A DNA stretch of 64,000 bases. Origin: Aromatoleum bremense (GTDB lineage Bacteria; Pseudomonadota; Gammaproteobacteria; Burkholderiales; Rhodocyclaceae). The notes under the pieces are model-generated. The model worked only from the letters and a program-made list of their open reading frames with translations. It had not been told where the DNA came from and did no database searches. A program made the translations under genes and the position numbers. The stretch lies in NCBI RefSeq assembly GCF_017894365.1, contig NZ_CP059467.1, positions 2,728,001 through 2,792,000 of the forward strand. The letters run 5' to 3'. Below are positions 34,447 to 42,101 of this stretch, piece by piece; the first letter of the stretch is position 1; each line of letters starts with the position of its first letter.

Positions 34447-34686
34447 TTAGTCCGTCAGCGGAACCGAGAGGTCATAGAGGGTTTCGGGAGCAATATCCAG
34501 ATCACCCGGCCAGCACACGGTGTCGAGCGCGACGAATGCCTGCTTGAATAGCGCGACATCCTGAAGCGACGTAAACACACCTCGGTTCAAATACGGTCGC
34601 GCATCGAACAGGCGATGGTCGCCAGTGTTGAACCAGAGTTCGAGGGAAAAGTCTTCCCGGGGTACAACGCGCGTCACAGATTCCAT
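34447..34686 (-). CDS. DUF2442 protein
   Basis: 79 residues from ATG 34686 with GGAGG six bases upstream. The sequence MESVTRVVPREDFSLELWF, then HRLFDARPYL and a DGVxWP-like DTVCWPGDLDIAPETLYD, is typical of DUF2442. It normally follows a DUF4160 gene, as it does here (8-base gap). The pair is often discussed as toxin-antitoxin-like, without firm proof. Its partner here carries a frameshift. Confidence 0.85.
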   Translation of the reverse strand: MESVTRVVPREDFSLELWFNTGDHRLFDARPYLNRGVFTSLQDVALFKQAFVALDTVCWPGDLDIAPETLYDLSVPLTD

Positions 34687-34694
34687 TTCGCCTC

Positions 34695-34965
34695 CTAGCG
34701 CAAGGGTTCGATGGCAAATGGTTTCTCGCCGTTGACGGCGAGTTCCCAATCGGCCAACAGCGACTCTCGATGAATCTCAATCCACGCCTGAACCAATCGG
34801 GCCTTGGCGACCGGAATCTCCCCCTGCCAGAACTGATTCGTCCAGAATCGAGAAAGAAGCATCCTGGCCTTGATATTTCGCATGAATGTGAGGCAATTTG
34901 TGCCTCTGATCATCGTAGAAGTAAAGGCTGATGATGATGCCGTAGAACATGCTGATCGTCGGCAT
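34695..34965 (-). pseudogene. DUF4160 gene with a one-base frameshift
   Basis: From ATG 34965 the frame reads MPTISMFYGIIISLYFYDD, LPHIHAKYQGQDASFSI and ESVLAG, then loses the family match. The next frame continues EIPVAKARLVQAWIEIHRES and LLADWELAVNGEKPFAIEPL to the stop at 34695. The shift is at a run of five C on the plus strand (34820-34824); one fewer base gives a normal ~89-residue DUF4160 protein. Either a sequencing error or true inactivation. Confidence 0.85.
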
Positions 34966-35015
34966 GGCGTGTGTCTTTGTAGGCAGATGCGTCATTGTAG
35001 GCGAAATACTTAATT

Positions 35016-35076
35016 AAATGAGCCTGGCCCCTTTTTTCGCTTTTGAGTAAATGAGCCTGGCCCCTTTTTTCGCTTT
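35016..35076. repeat. Two REP-like 28-base direct repeats
   Basis: Identical 28-base units at 35016-35043 and 35049-35076, core AAATGAGCCTGGCCCC followed by a T6 tract, period 33 bases. They lie in a gene-free stretch (34966-35329) near a RAYT gene; the core resembles repeats often seen beside RAYTs. Nothing else is seen here apart from the 3' hairpins of the RTX gene. Confidence 0.88.
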
Positions 35077-35254
35077 CTCCCGATGCGCCGGTCGCTCGCG
35101 CGTGCCGTTCACGGTGCGCTACAGCCCCTCGCTGAGTCCACGGCAGACGAGGAATGCCGGGTGGTTACCCCGGATCGTGGATATCCGTTACGTCTCCGCT
35201 TCGGGGCGCGTGGCTTCGTTGCATCCTGAGCATACAGCGCTCGAGCGGTCGACG

Positions 35255-35315
35255 AAAAAAGGCCGACCCAAAGGTCGGCCTATGCAAGGGTGGGGCGACC
35301 CGCGATGGGTCGCCC
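35255..35315 (-). terminator. Tandem 3' hairpins and terminator of the RTX gene
   Basis: On the minus strand, the first hairpin after the stop is GGGCGACCC / GGGTCGCCC (35293-35315). The second, GGCCGACC / GGTCGGCC with a 4-base loop (35261-35280), is followed by a T6 tract (A6 at 35255-35260 on plus). The second is a standard terminator; the first may protect the mRNA 3' end. Confidence 0.9.
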
Positions 35316-35329
35316 TGTCCTGATGCCGC

Positions 35330-38300
35330 TTACACCGGCACGGCGAAATTGTCCGCCGTCAGCGAGGCCACGCCGGTCAGTTCGATGGCCATGTCGCTGT
35401 CGTCGATGACGCCGTTGTCGTTGACGTCGACATAGACGAATTGTTCGCCGGTGACAAAGACCGCGTCGAGGTTGGTGTCACCAGACGCCAGCGCGGTGTT
35501 GGCGAGCGTCGTGTTGGCGAAATTGCCGAGGAAGACGATGTCGCCGGCCAGGCCCGCTTCAGCCAGCACGCCTTGCAGGTTGATGACGTCGCCGCCGAAT
35601 CCACCTGCGAAGTTCGTGATGACGTCGTGGTTCAGACCGGTCGATTCGGCCTGGCTGACGTAGACATAGGTATCGACGTCGGTGCCGCCGGTCAGCGTGT
35701 CGCCACCCAGACCGCCGGTCACGATGTTGGCACCGTTGCCTGCGTTGATGAGGTCGCTGCCGTCCCCGCCGACGATGACATCGTCGCCGCCGCCGGTCGT
35801 GACCGTGTCGTTGCCGGTGCCGGCGTCGACCGTGGCGGCTTCGTCCAGCACACTGCCGTCGCCGAGCGTGATCGTGTCGTTGCCCGCCCCGCCGTCGATG
35901 TCGTGGCCGGTCGGCCCTTCGACGCCGAACAAGCCATGGCCCCCAGTGATGATGTCGTCGCCCGCACCACCGATGATCGTGCTCGCGTGATCACCGACGG
36001 TGACGTTGAAGCGGCCGCCACCGGTCGTTTCCGCGGACCCGTCGAACGAGAACCACGTCGTCTGATCGGTTGCATCGACGTTCAGCGTGCCGCCGTCGGC
36101 CACCACGGTATCAGCGCCGACGACGAGTTGCATCCACTCGTAACCGTTGGGTCCTTGCTCGATGACGACGTTCTCGAAGCCGGTCACGCCCGTCATATCG
36201 GCGGCTCCGCCAAACGTCGAGGTCAGCGTCAGCGTGTCGTTGCCGGTGCCGCCCGTGAGGGTGTCCGCCGCGGTGAGCTGCGTCTCGGTCGCGAAGACGC
36301 GAAGGTCGATCGCATGCGCCGCGTCGAGCGTGTCGTCGATCGTGTCCGCGCCGTTCGACAGGTGGATCGCGACGTCGCTCGCAAAGCCTTCGATCAGCGT
36401 GATCGTGTCGCCATCCACACCGTCGTTGCTGAGCTGGAGCGTCTGCAGGCCCGCGGCCGTCGCGATTGCGCCGAGCGTCAGGTCGTTGCCGCCCGCGTCG
36501 AGGTTCAGGTTTTCAACGGACGACCACTCGAAGAAGAAGTCGTCGTTACGGACGCCGAGGCTGTTGGACAGATCGACGGTGTCGGTGCCTTCGCCGCCGT
36601 CGACCAGGTCGGCGGCGCTCAGTTCTGCCGCGTCCCAGTTGAACAGATCGTCGCCGGCGTCGCCGTAGACTTCGTCGATGCCGCCCATGGCATCGATTAC
36701 GTCATTGCCTTCGCCACCGCGCAGCACGTCGTCGTTGCCGAAGCCTTCGAGGTAGTCGTCGCCCGCGCCGCCGTCTGCGATCAGGCGGCTGGCGGCGTCG
36801 TAGAGCACGACGTTGTCGTTGCCGCTGCCGCCCTCGACGGTGACCACGTCCGCGACGTCATCGAGGGCGATGGCAACGCCGGCCGTCGTTCCGGTCGCAT
36901 CGACCAGTTCGAGGTTCGGGGCGTTGACGTTCAGGAAGTTGAGGCTGACGTCGCCGCTTAAGTTCAGCGTCGTGAGGTCCGCAGAGAAGAGGTTGTCGAT
37001 GTCCAGCGTGTCGTCCGTGCCGGAGCTCGTGTGCTGCGCCGCGATATTGAGCGTTTCGGTCGTGTCGGCGGTGATCACGCCGAACGAATAGGTGTCCGCA
37101 AAGCCGACCGAGAATTCGGCGAGATTCAGGCCGAGCGTCGCGGTGTTGGTGCCGTCGTCCGGCGTCTGCGTCAGCGTGAAGTTCTGGCCTTCGGTGTCGC
37201 CTTGAACCAGCGACATGTTGACCGTGACGTCGTGCGCGACGTTCGTCAGCGCGATGTCTTCGCCGGAGGTGTTGCTGTTGAACGCGTACGTGCCGACGCC
37301 CGCCGCGTTGGCGCCCGAGATCACGCCGTCCAGGCTGCCGCCGTTGTCGCCATAAAGCTCGAGCGTTTCGACGCTGGTGACGTTCGCGAACGCTCCGATG
37401 GCGTCAACCAGGGCCAGCCGCTCGACAATCAAACGGTCGCTGCCGTCGCCGCCTGCGATCGCATGACCGGCCGCGTTGCCGAAACCGTCCTCGAGGCCGT
37501 TGCCGCCATAGAGTCCGACGTGGTCGTCGTTGTCACCGACGCTGATATTCGCCGAATCGACCGTGCCGTAGACGTGAACCATGTCCTGGCCGGCGCCGCT
37601 GGTGAAGAGCAGCGAGCCGACGGAATCGATGTCTAAATGATTGTCCCCGTCACCGAGCGCGATGTCCGCCGAGCCGACGCTGCCGAGACCCACGTAATCG
37701 TTGCCGCTGCCCGCGGCCACGCCGATGCTGCCGACATCGTCGCCGACCAGGGTGTTGTCGCCCTCGCCGAGCGCGAAAGTCGCCGACCCCAGATCGTCCG
37801 TTGCGATATAGTCGTCGCCCGCGCCGGTCACGACATTGACATCGCTGCCGTCACCCATGAACAGTTGGTTGTTGCCGTCGCCGAGGTTCGCGTCGAGCGT
37901 GGCTGCGGACGGTTCGATGTTGACGACATCGTCGCCGGCGCCGGCGGTGATGACCGCGTCGATGCTGGACGCGGCAGCGACCCCGAGGAAGCCGTCGGGC
38001 ACTACGCCGCCGAGGATGTCCAGGTTGTTCGCGCCTTCGCCGAGTTCGACCGTGAGGTTCGCGTCGCCTTGGACCTCGATCGCGACATCGTCGTCGTACT
38101 GGCCGGTGGCGAGCGTCAGCGTCTGGCCATCAGGCGTGACGACCGTGAGGTTCTTGTCGTCGCTCTCGTTGCCGGTGAAGTCCGCGGCAAGCGTGTCCGC
38201 GCTCGATTCGACGACCGTCGTCAGCTCGGTGCCGTTCGCGCCGCCAGTGACGTTGAGCGTGCCGAAGCCGCCCATCAGCGCGAAGTCGTTGTAGAAGGCC

Positions 38301-39520
38301 GGACCCGCGGCGGCGTCGACGAGGTTGACCGTGCCGACGGCTTCGTCGATCGACAGCGTCGGCTGACCAACAGCGCCGGCCGATTCGCCGAATTCGTTCA
38401 CCGAAATGTCGACCGCAGCCGGGACGTTCTGATTGTCGAAATCGACGTCGACATTGCCCCGAACATCGTCGATCGTGACCGCGATGCCCGCCTGCAGGTC
38501 CTCGATCGCGATGTTGCCGGTGCTCTTGACGATGCGCAGATCGGCCAGCGCGCTGTCGAAGTCGGTCATGCTGACGCGCACTTCGTCTCCTGCGGCGGAG
38601 GCAACCGCGCGCAACTCAAGGGCCTCGACGTTCGCGACGTTCACTCCGGCATAGGTGGTGTCGGCTTCGTTGAGCACGAGACTCAGAAGATCCGCGCCTT
38701 CGCCGGCGTCGATCGCGTCGCTCGGATTGAACGTCGACGAATTGCCGATGACCTTGTCGTCGCCGGCGGTGTCGGCCGTGCCTGCCGAGCCGATGAGGCC
38801 CGGGATCAGGTCGTTACCGGTGGTCAGCGTGAAGGTCTGGCCAGCGACGGGGGCGTCGTCCCCGAACGCGGCGAGGATGCCTTCGATGGTCGGCGTGTCG
38901 GCCAGGTAGGCATTCGGCGCATCCATCGTGGCGTCGTCTTCGGTGACGCCGGCGATGATCGCCTGAGAGGCCTGGTACACCGGATCCTCAGCAAGGGAGG
39001 CAGGGTCGAGCGGATCGGTGCCCGGTGACAGGTTCGAAGCGTCACCCATTTCCTGGGTGAAGTTGAGCGCGACTGCGGACTTGTTGGTCAGGCGATCCTG
39101 GCGCAGGAGCGCGTCGGTCTTCTCCTGCTCGGTGATCTCGCCGCTGGCGACGAGTCCGTCCAGTGTTTCGGGGGTGATGGTAAGCAGGCCATAAACGAAA
39201 TCGGCGACGAAGTCGGAGCGGGACAGTTCGCCGCTTTCGATCAGTCCGAGCCAGTGCGCTTTGCCGTTGGCATCGGCAGGGGCGCCGCCGATGTTGAGGT
39301 AGATGGCGTCGATGAAGGCAGCATTGCCCAAACCCCCGTAGAGGCTATCGAAGCTCGGGTGCTGTGCGAACCCTGCGGCGATGTCGCGCATCAGCTCAAG
39401 ATCGTTCAGCCCGGAGTTCGCCGCTTCGGTTTCCCAGAAGTTCAGGCCATCGAGGTCGGGGGCCCGATTGAAAAACGCAACATACGCCGCGGCGATTTGT
39501 TGTTGAGTTGTTACAGCCAT
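35330..39520 (-). CDS. Large RTX/DUF4214 protein, candidate S-layer protein exported by type I secretion
   Basis: 1396 residues, no Sec signal, no cysteine noticed, very acidic and rich in Ala, Gly, Asp and Thr. An N-terminal DUF4214 module (~8-130) has AAYVAFFNRAPDLDGLNFW and FAQHPSFDSLYGGLGNAAFI. The middle is beta-roll-like repeats rich in GDGDN/GAGDD units. RTX nonapeptides recur at about 950-1010 and 1230-1310 (GGAGDDYLEGFGNDDVLRGG, GGDGSDLINAGNGANIVTGG). Near the end DVNDNGVIDDSD is an EF-hand/dockerin-like loop, and the chain ends DNFAVPV, consistent with a C-terminal type I signal. AAGGAG precedes the ATG; strong promoter, long leader and strong terminator point to high expression. 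Confidence 0.92.
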   Translation of the reverse strand: MAVTTQQQIAAAYVAFFNRAPDLDGLNFWETEAANSGLNDLELMRDIAAGFAQHPSFDSLYGGLGNAAFIDAIYLNIGGAPADANGKAHWLGLIESGELSRSDFVADFVYGLLTITPETLDGLVASGEITEQEKTDALLRQDRLTNKSAVALNFTQEMGDASNLSPGTDPLDPASLAEDPVYQASQAIIAGVTEDDATMDAPNAYLADTPTIEGILAAFGDDAPVAGQTFTLTTGNDLIPGLIGSAGTADTAGDDKVIGNSSTFNPSDAIDAGEGADLLSLVLNEADTTYAGVNVANVEALELRAVASAAGDEVRVSMTDFDSALADLRIVKSTGNIAIEDLQAGIAVTIDDVRGNVDVDFDNQNVPAAVDISVNEFGESAGAVGQPTLSIDEAVGTVNLVDAAAGPAFYNDFALMGGFGTLNVTGGANGTELTTVVESSADTLAADFTGNESDDKNLTVVTPDGQTLTLATGQYDDDVAIEVQGDANLTVELGEGANNLDILGGVVPDGFLGVAAASSIDAVITAGAGDDVVNIEPSAATLDANLGDGNNQLFMGDGSDVNVVTGAGDDYIATDDLGSATFALGEGDNTLVGDDVGSIGVAAGSGNDYVGLGSVGSADIALGDGDNHLDIDSVGSLLFTSGAGQDMVHVYGTVDSANISVGDNDDHVGLYGGNGLEDGFGNAAGHAIAGGDGSDRLIVERLALVDAIGAFANVTSVETLELYGDNGGSLDGVISGANAAGVGTYAFNSNTSGEDIALTNVAHDVTVNMSLVQGDTEGQNFTLTQTPDDGTNTATLGLNLAEFSVGFADTYSFGVITADTTETLNIAAQHTSSGTDDTLDIDNLFSADLTTLNLSGDVSLNFLNVNAPNLELVDATGTTAGVAIALDDVADVVTVEGGSGNDNVVLYDAASRLIADGGAGDDYLEGFGNDDVLRGGEGNDVIDAMGGIDEVYGDAGDDLFNWDAAELSAADLVDGGEGTDTVDLSNSLGVRNDDFFFEWSSVENLNLDAGGNDLTLGAIATAAGLQTLQLSNDGVDGDTITLIEGFASDVAIHLSNGADTIDDTLDAAHAIDLRVFATETQLTAADTLTGGTGNDTLTLTSTFGGAADMTGVTGFENVVIEQGPNGYEWMQLVVGADTVVADGGTLNVDATDQTTWFSFDGSAETTGGGRFNVTVGDHASTIIGGAGDDIITGGHGLFGVEGPTGHDIDGGAGNDTITLGDGSVLDEAATVDAGTGNDTVTTGGGDDVIVGGDGSDLINAGNGANIVTGGLGGDTLTGGTDVDTYVYVSQAESTGLNHDVITNFAGGFGGDVINLQGVLAEAGLAGDIVFLGNFANTTLANTALASGDTNLDAVFVTGEQFVYVDVNDNGVIDDSDMAIELTGVASLTADNFAVPV

Positions 39521-39694
39521 TTATGCTCCTTAGCTAGTTTTTGTTGGTTAAGCGGGACGGCACAGAGGAAAAATATGCAAAAAGTGTTACCGGAAGACCT
39601 ATGAACTGTGGCGAACTCCCTTTGAAGCAGCGGGTATCGCGCCATTTCGTTCGGGGAAGTCGTCCGCGCAATCGCCATGCGATGATACTCCTGT

Positions 39695-39724
39695 TTTTTA
39701 CCTTAATCGTTCGTCGTGTGTCAA
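39695..39724 (-). promoter_or_regulatory. Probable promoter of the RTX gene
   Basis: On the minus strand a perfect TTGACA (39719-39724) is followed after 18 bases by TAAAAA (39695-39700), a 4/6 match to the -10 box. It is the only strong -35 box seen in the region and would give a leader of about 170 bases. Confidence 0.6.
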
Positions 39725-40056
39725 ATTTGCTTACACATTCATATTAGTTACCGCAAAGAGTATGCATTGAATATCCTGTTTGGGCGGATGCGGCGGGCAC
39801 ACATGCGTGCTTGCCCTGCAATGGCAGATAGGGTGACGGCTCGACGCCTGATAGGTGACTGCTGCCGGCGGCTTCAGGCCCGGTGCGTCTGCGACTTTAG
39901 TGCCCGCGTTCGCTTGCCTGGCGCGAGATTGAGTGAAGAGCGCCCGAAGCGCTGTGGGGGGAGCGCAAGTGAGCATGACCCTCGCGACTCGTCCCTGATT
40001 GGGTTATCGTCAAACTGGGCGACATGCAGCCTGGCTGCTGCTCCGCAAAGATGGGC

Positions 40057-40089
40057 CGGATGCTCGTTCAGTTCGCTGACGAGCATCCG
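40057..40089. other. Long hairpin behind the acyltransferase gene
   Basis: CGGATGCTCGTTCAG pairs with CTGACGAGCATCCG (one bulged T) around a TTCG loop. It lies 13 bases past the acyltransferase stop on the minus strand; no T run follows, so it may be an mRNA 3' stabiliser or weak terminator. Confidence 0.55.
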
Positions 40090-40101
40090 ATTGCACGGCC
40101 G

Positions 40102-41082
40102 TCAATACGGCCTGCGGGGTGCGCTTGCTGTCATATGTCGAAAACGCCTCCACAACGGGCGTTCCACCCCGTGGTGGCTGAGAAAAGCACAAGCGGTCGC
40201 AAGACCCAGTACGGTGGCGAAGGCGCCCGCAGTGAGAATCGGAGGGTTCAGCTCCAGCAGCCACGTGACGGGAAAATGCCACAGAAACACGCCATAGGAC
40301 AGGCTCGCAAGCTGCTCATCGAAGGCCTTGAGCCGGCCTCGCGGCTGGATTCTGCGTAGCCCTTCCAGCACGGGCACCCCCAAACTGACGCCGAGGGCGA
40401 CTTCCTGGTTGAACGGTATGTAATGTCCGGTCCACCGCAGCAGGACGGTGTAAAGCACAATGACGGCCCACAGCGCCAGCAATGCTGGGCGCAGCGCCGG
40501 CCGGCGCAAACCGGCTCCGGCGAGAAAGATGAACAGGACGCCCGGCAGCAGGCGGTAGCCGAAGTGGTCAGCGTCGAGCCATTGCAGCTGCGCTGCAGTG
40601 AAGACGAGCAGGCTGGCGAGGATGGCGCCGCCCAAACGTGCAGCGGTGAGTCCTGCCAGCCAGGGCGCGAGCAGGTAGAACTGGATCTCGACGGCGAGCG
40701 ACCACGCTGGGGGAACGAGAGCAAAGCCTTCCTTCCCTGTGTACATGAAGTAGGCCAGTGGCAGCACGACGAGGTTGATGACCCATTCGAGCGGCCCGGG
40801 CGCCAGGGCCAGAAAGGGGGATTGTGCTCCTGCTGCCCATAACAATGCGGCAGCGCCGAGCGCAGCATAGTACTGTGGCAGCACGCGCCAGAGTCGATCG
40901 GCATAAAACTGCCGCAGCGCATGCGGCTGGCTGCGCCATTTCTCCCACAGGCCGCCGACGACATGGCCGGCGAGCAGGTAGAAGACGACGACCGCTGTTA
41001 CGCCGGGATTAAGGCCAGAGACGCTATGACCGAGATGGCTGGCCAGTACGAGGCAGGCCAGAACGAAGCGCAGCGAGCCCAT
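40102..41082 (-). CDS. Acyltransferase family 3 (OafA-like) membrane protein
   Basis: 326 residues; the ATG at 41082 overlaps the methyltransferase stop. The family motif R-X10-H appears as RFVLACLVLASH (Arg5, His16). The conserved PPAWSLAVEIQFYLLAP and the last-helix motif YGVFLWHFPVTWLL are present, with about nine or ten membrane segments. It likely O-acetylates a sugar of the polysaccharide made by this minus-strand cluster. Upstream in-frame extension to 41217 is shadow of the methyltransferase. Last gene of the operon. Confidence 0.88.
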   Translation of the reverse strand: MGSLRFVLACLVLASHLGHSVSGLNPGVTAVVVFYLLAGHVVGGLWEKWRSQPHALRQFYADRLWRVLPQYYAALGAAALLWAAGAQSPFLALAPGPLEWVINLVVLPLAYFMYTGKEGFALVPPAWSLAVEIQFYLLAPWLAGLTAARLGGAILASLLVFTAAQLQWLDADHFGYRLLPGVLFIFLAGAGLRRPALRPALLALWAVIVLYTVLLRWTGHYIPFNQEVALGVSLGVPVLEGLRRIQPRGRLKAFDEQLASLSYGVFLWHFPVTWLLELNPPILTAGAFATVLGLATACAFLSHHGVERPLWRRFRHMTASAPRRPY

Positions 41083-42101
41083 CACTGGCCGGCCGGCGCG
41101 GGGGCGTAACCGAATACGGTGTAATTGGCATACAGCCGTGTGGGATCGTCGGCGGGTACGCCCGGCATGGGGTCGGGGAGGTTGTAGAGGATGCGAACCC
41201 CTTGCAACCCCAGCCATTGCAGCACGAAACCAAGATAGTTGTCCGAGAGCGGTTTCTGGTGGGTGGGGTCAGTGTAGAAGCCGTTGATCGCAAGCGGGTG
41301 GCGCAGATTGATGGTTTCGACAAGCAGCAGGCCGCCGGGAGCGAGACGAGCGACACACGCTTCGAGCGTGGGGAGTAGGTCTTCGGGCGGCAGATGCTCG
41401 ATGACTTGCAACAGCGTGATCGCAGCAAAGCACTCGTCAGTACGTTGCAGGAATTCGGCCGCCGTCGCGTGGACAACGTCAAGGCCTGCGGCGACGGCAC
41501 GCTGCACTTCGGTGGCGGAAAGGTCGATCCCCACGCCCGGGATGCCCTTGTTGCGCAAGAAGGCGAGGAATTCTCCGGCGCCACAGCCGATGTCGAGTAT
41601 GCGCAGGCCGGTTGCCGGGACAGGGCCGTTGCTGCCCGGCAGCAGTGGCAGATAGGCCGCATACTGCTGCTGCAGGATGTCGGTGTGCCCGCCGCCCATT
41701 TCGCTGTAATAAGAGTAGAAGGCGGCACGCTTTTCGGCTGGCGCAAGATTGCTTAGCGACCGGCCGATGCGCCGCTCGGCAAGTTCGATCCAGCGCGGGG
41801 CCGGCGCCAGCCACGTGAAATCGATAGGCGCGGGGTGGTGCAGACGGGTCAGCGGCTCGAGACGGGCTTCGAGCGCGCGTCCGTGCGCTTCGAGGGCGCG
41901 TCCGTACGCTTCGAGCGCCCGGTGTTGTGTTTCTAACACCAGGTTCCGTGCTTCGACCGTAGCGCAGTGCGTCTCGAGGCTGTCGAGGCGCTGGTTGTGC
42001 GCGATCACTCCCGTTTCGAGCCAGTGCAGACGTCGCGGCAGACCGCACAGCCAGCGCAGCGGGGCGGCGAGTCGAGCAAGACCGGCTTGCAGGAGCCTCA
42101 T
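41082..42101 (-). CDS. SAM-dependent methyltransferase with N-terminal coiled coil (system B)
   Basis: 339 residues from ATG 42101, which overlaps the stop of the upstream glycosyltransferase. Residues ~30-85 are a coiled coil with short repeats (LEAYGRALEAHGRALEARLE). The class I methyltransferase domain (~150-300) shows ILDIGCGAGEFLAFLRNKG, VGIDLSATEV and LQVIEHLPPEDL. This matches O-chain cap methyltransferases encoded beside Wzm/Wzt, where the coiled coil can act as a length ruler; the role is inferred. ATGA overlaps with both neighbours show tight coupling. Confidence 0.86.
   Translation of the reverse strand: MRLLQAGLARLAAPLRWLCGLPRRLHWLETGVIAHNQRLDSLETHCATVEARNLVLETQHRALEAYGRALEAHGRALEARLEPLTRLHHPAPIDFTWLAPAPRWIELAERRIGRSLSNLAPAEKRAAFYSYYSEMGGGHTDILQQQYAAYLPLLPGSNGPVPATGLRILDIGCGAGEFLAFLRNKGIPGVGIDLSATEVQRAVAAGLDVVHATAAEFLQRTDECFAAITLLQVIEHLPPEDLLPTLEACVARLAPGGLLLVETINLRHPLAINGFYTDPTHQKPLSDNYLGFVLQWLGLQGVRILYNLPDPMPGVPADDPTRLYANYTVFGYAPAPAGQ

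Larger units (their letters stand above)
39521..40101. other. 581-base intergenic region with the RTX promoter and leader
   Basis: Between the RTX start and the acyltransferase stop. It holds a promoter-like pair (39695-39724), an approximately 170-base untranslated leader, and a hairpin at 40057-40089. Short frames in 39720-40300 have no recognisable similarity and I treat them as non-coding. Confidence 0.6.

Noticed and set aside
35016..35076. Two direct repeats considered as a CRISPR fragment
   Set aside because: Only two units, 5-base spacer, no cas genes; they fit RAYT-associated repeats better.
35441..39028. Long plus-strand frames opposite the RTX gene (506, 201 and 463 residues)
   Set aside because: They mirror the repetitive Asp/Gly/Ala codons of the real minus-strand gene and have no start signals or domain content.
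39716..40297. 193-residue plus-strand frame upstream of the RTX gene
   Set aside because: No ribosome site, composition unlike a protein, and it overlaps the acyltransferase antisense.
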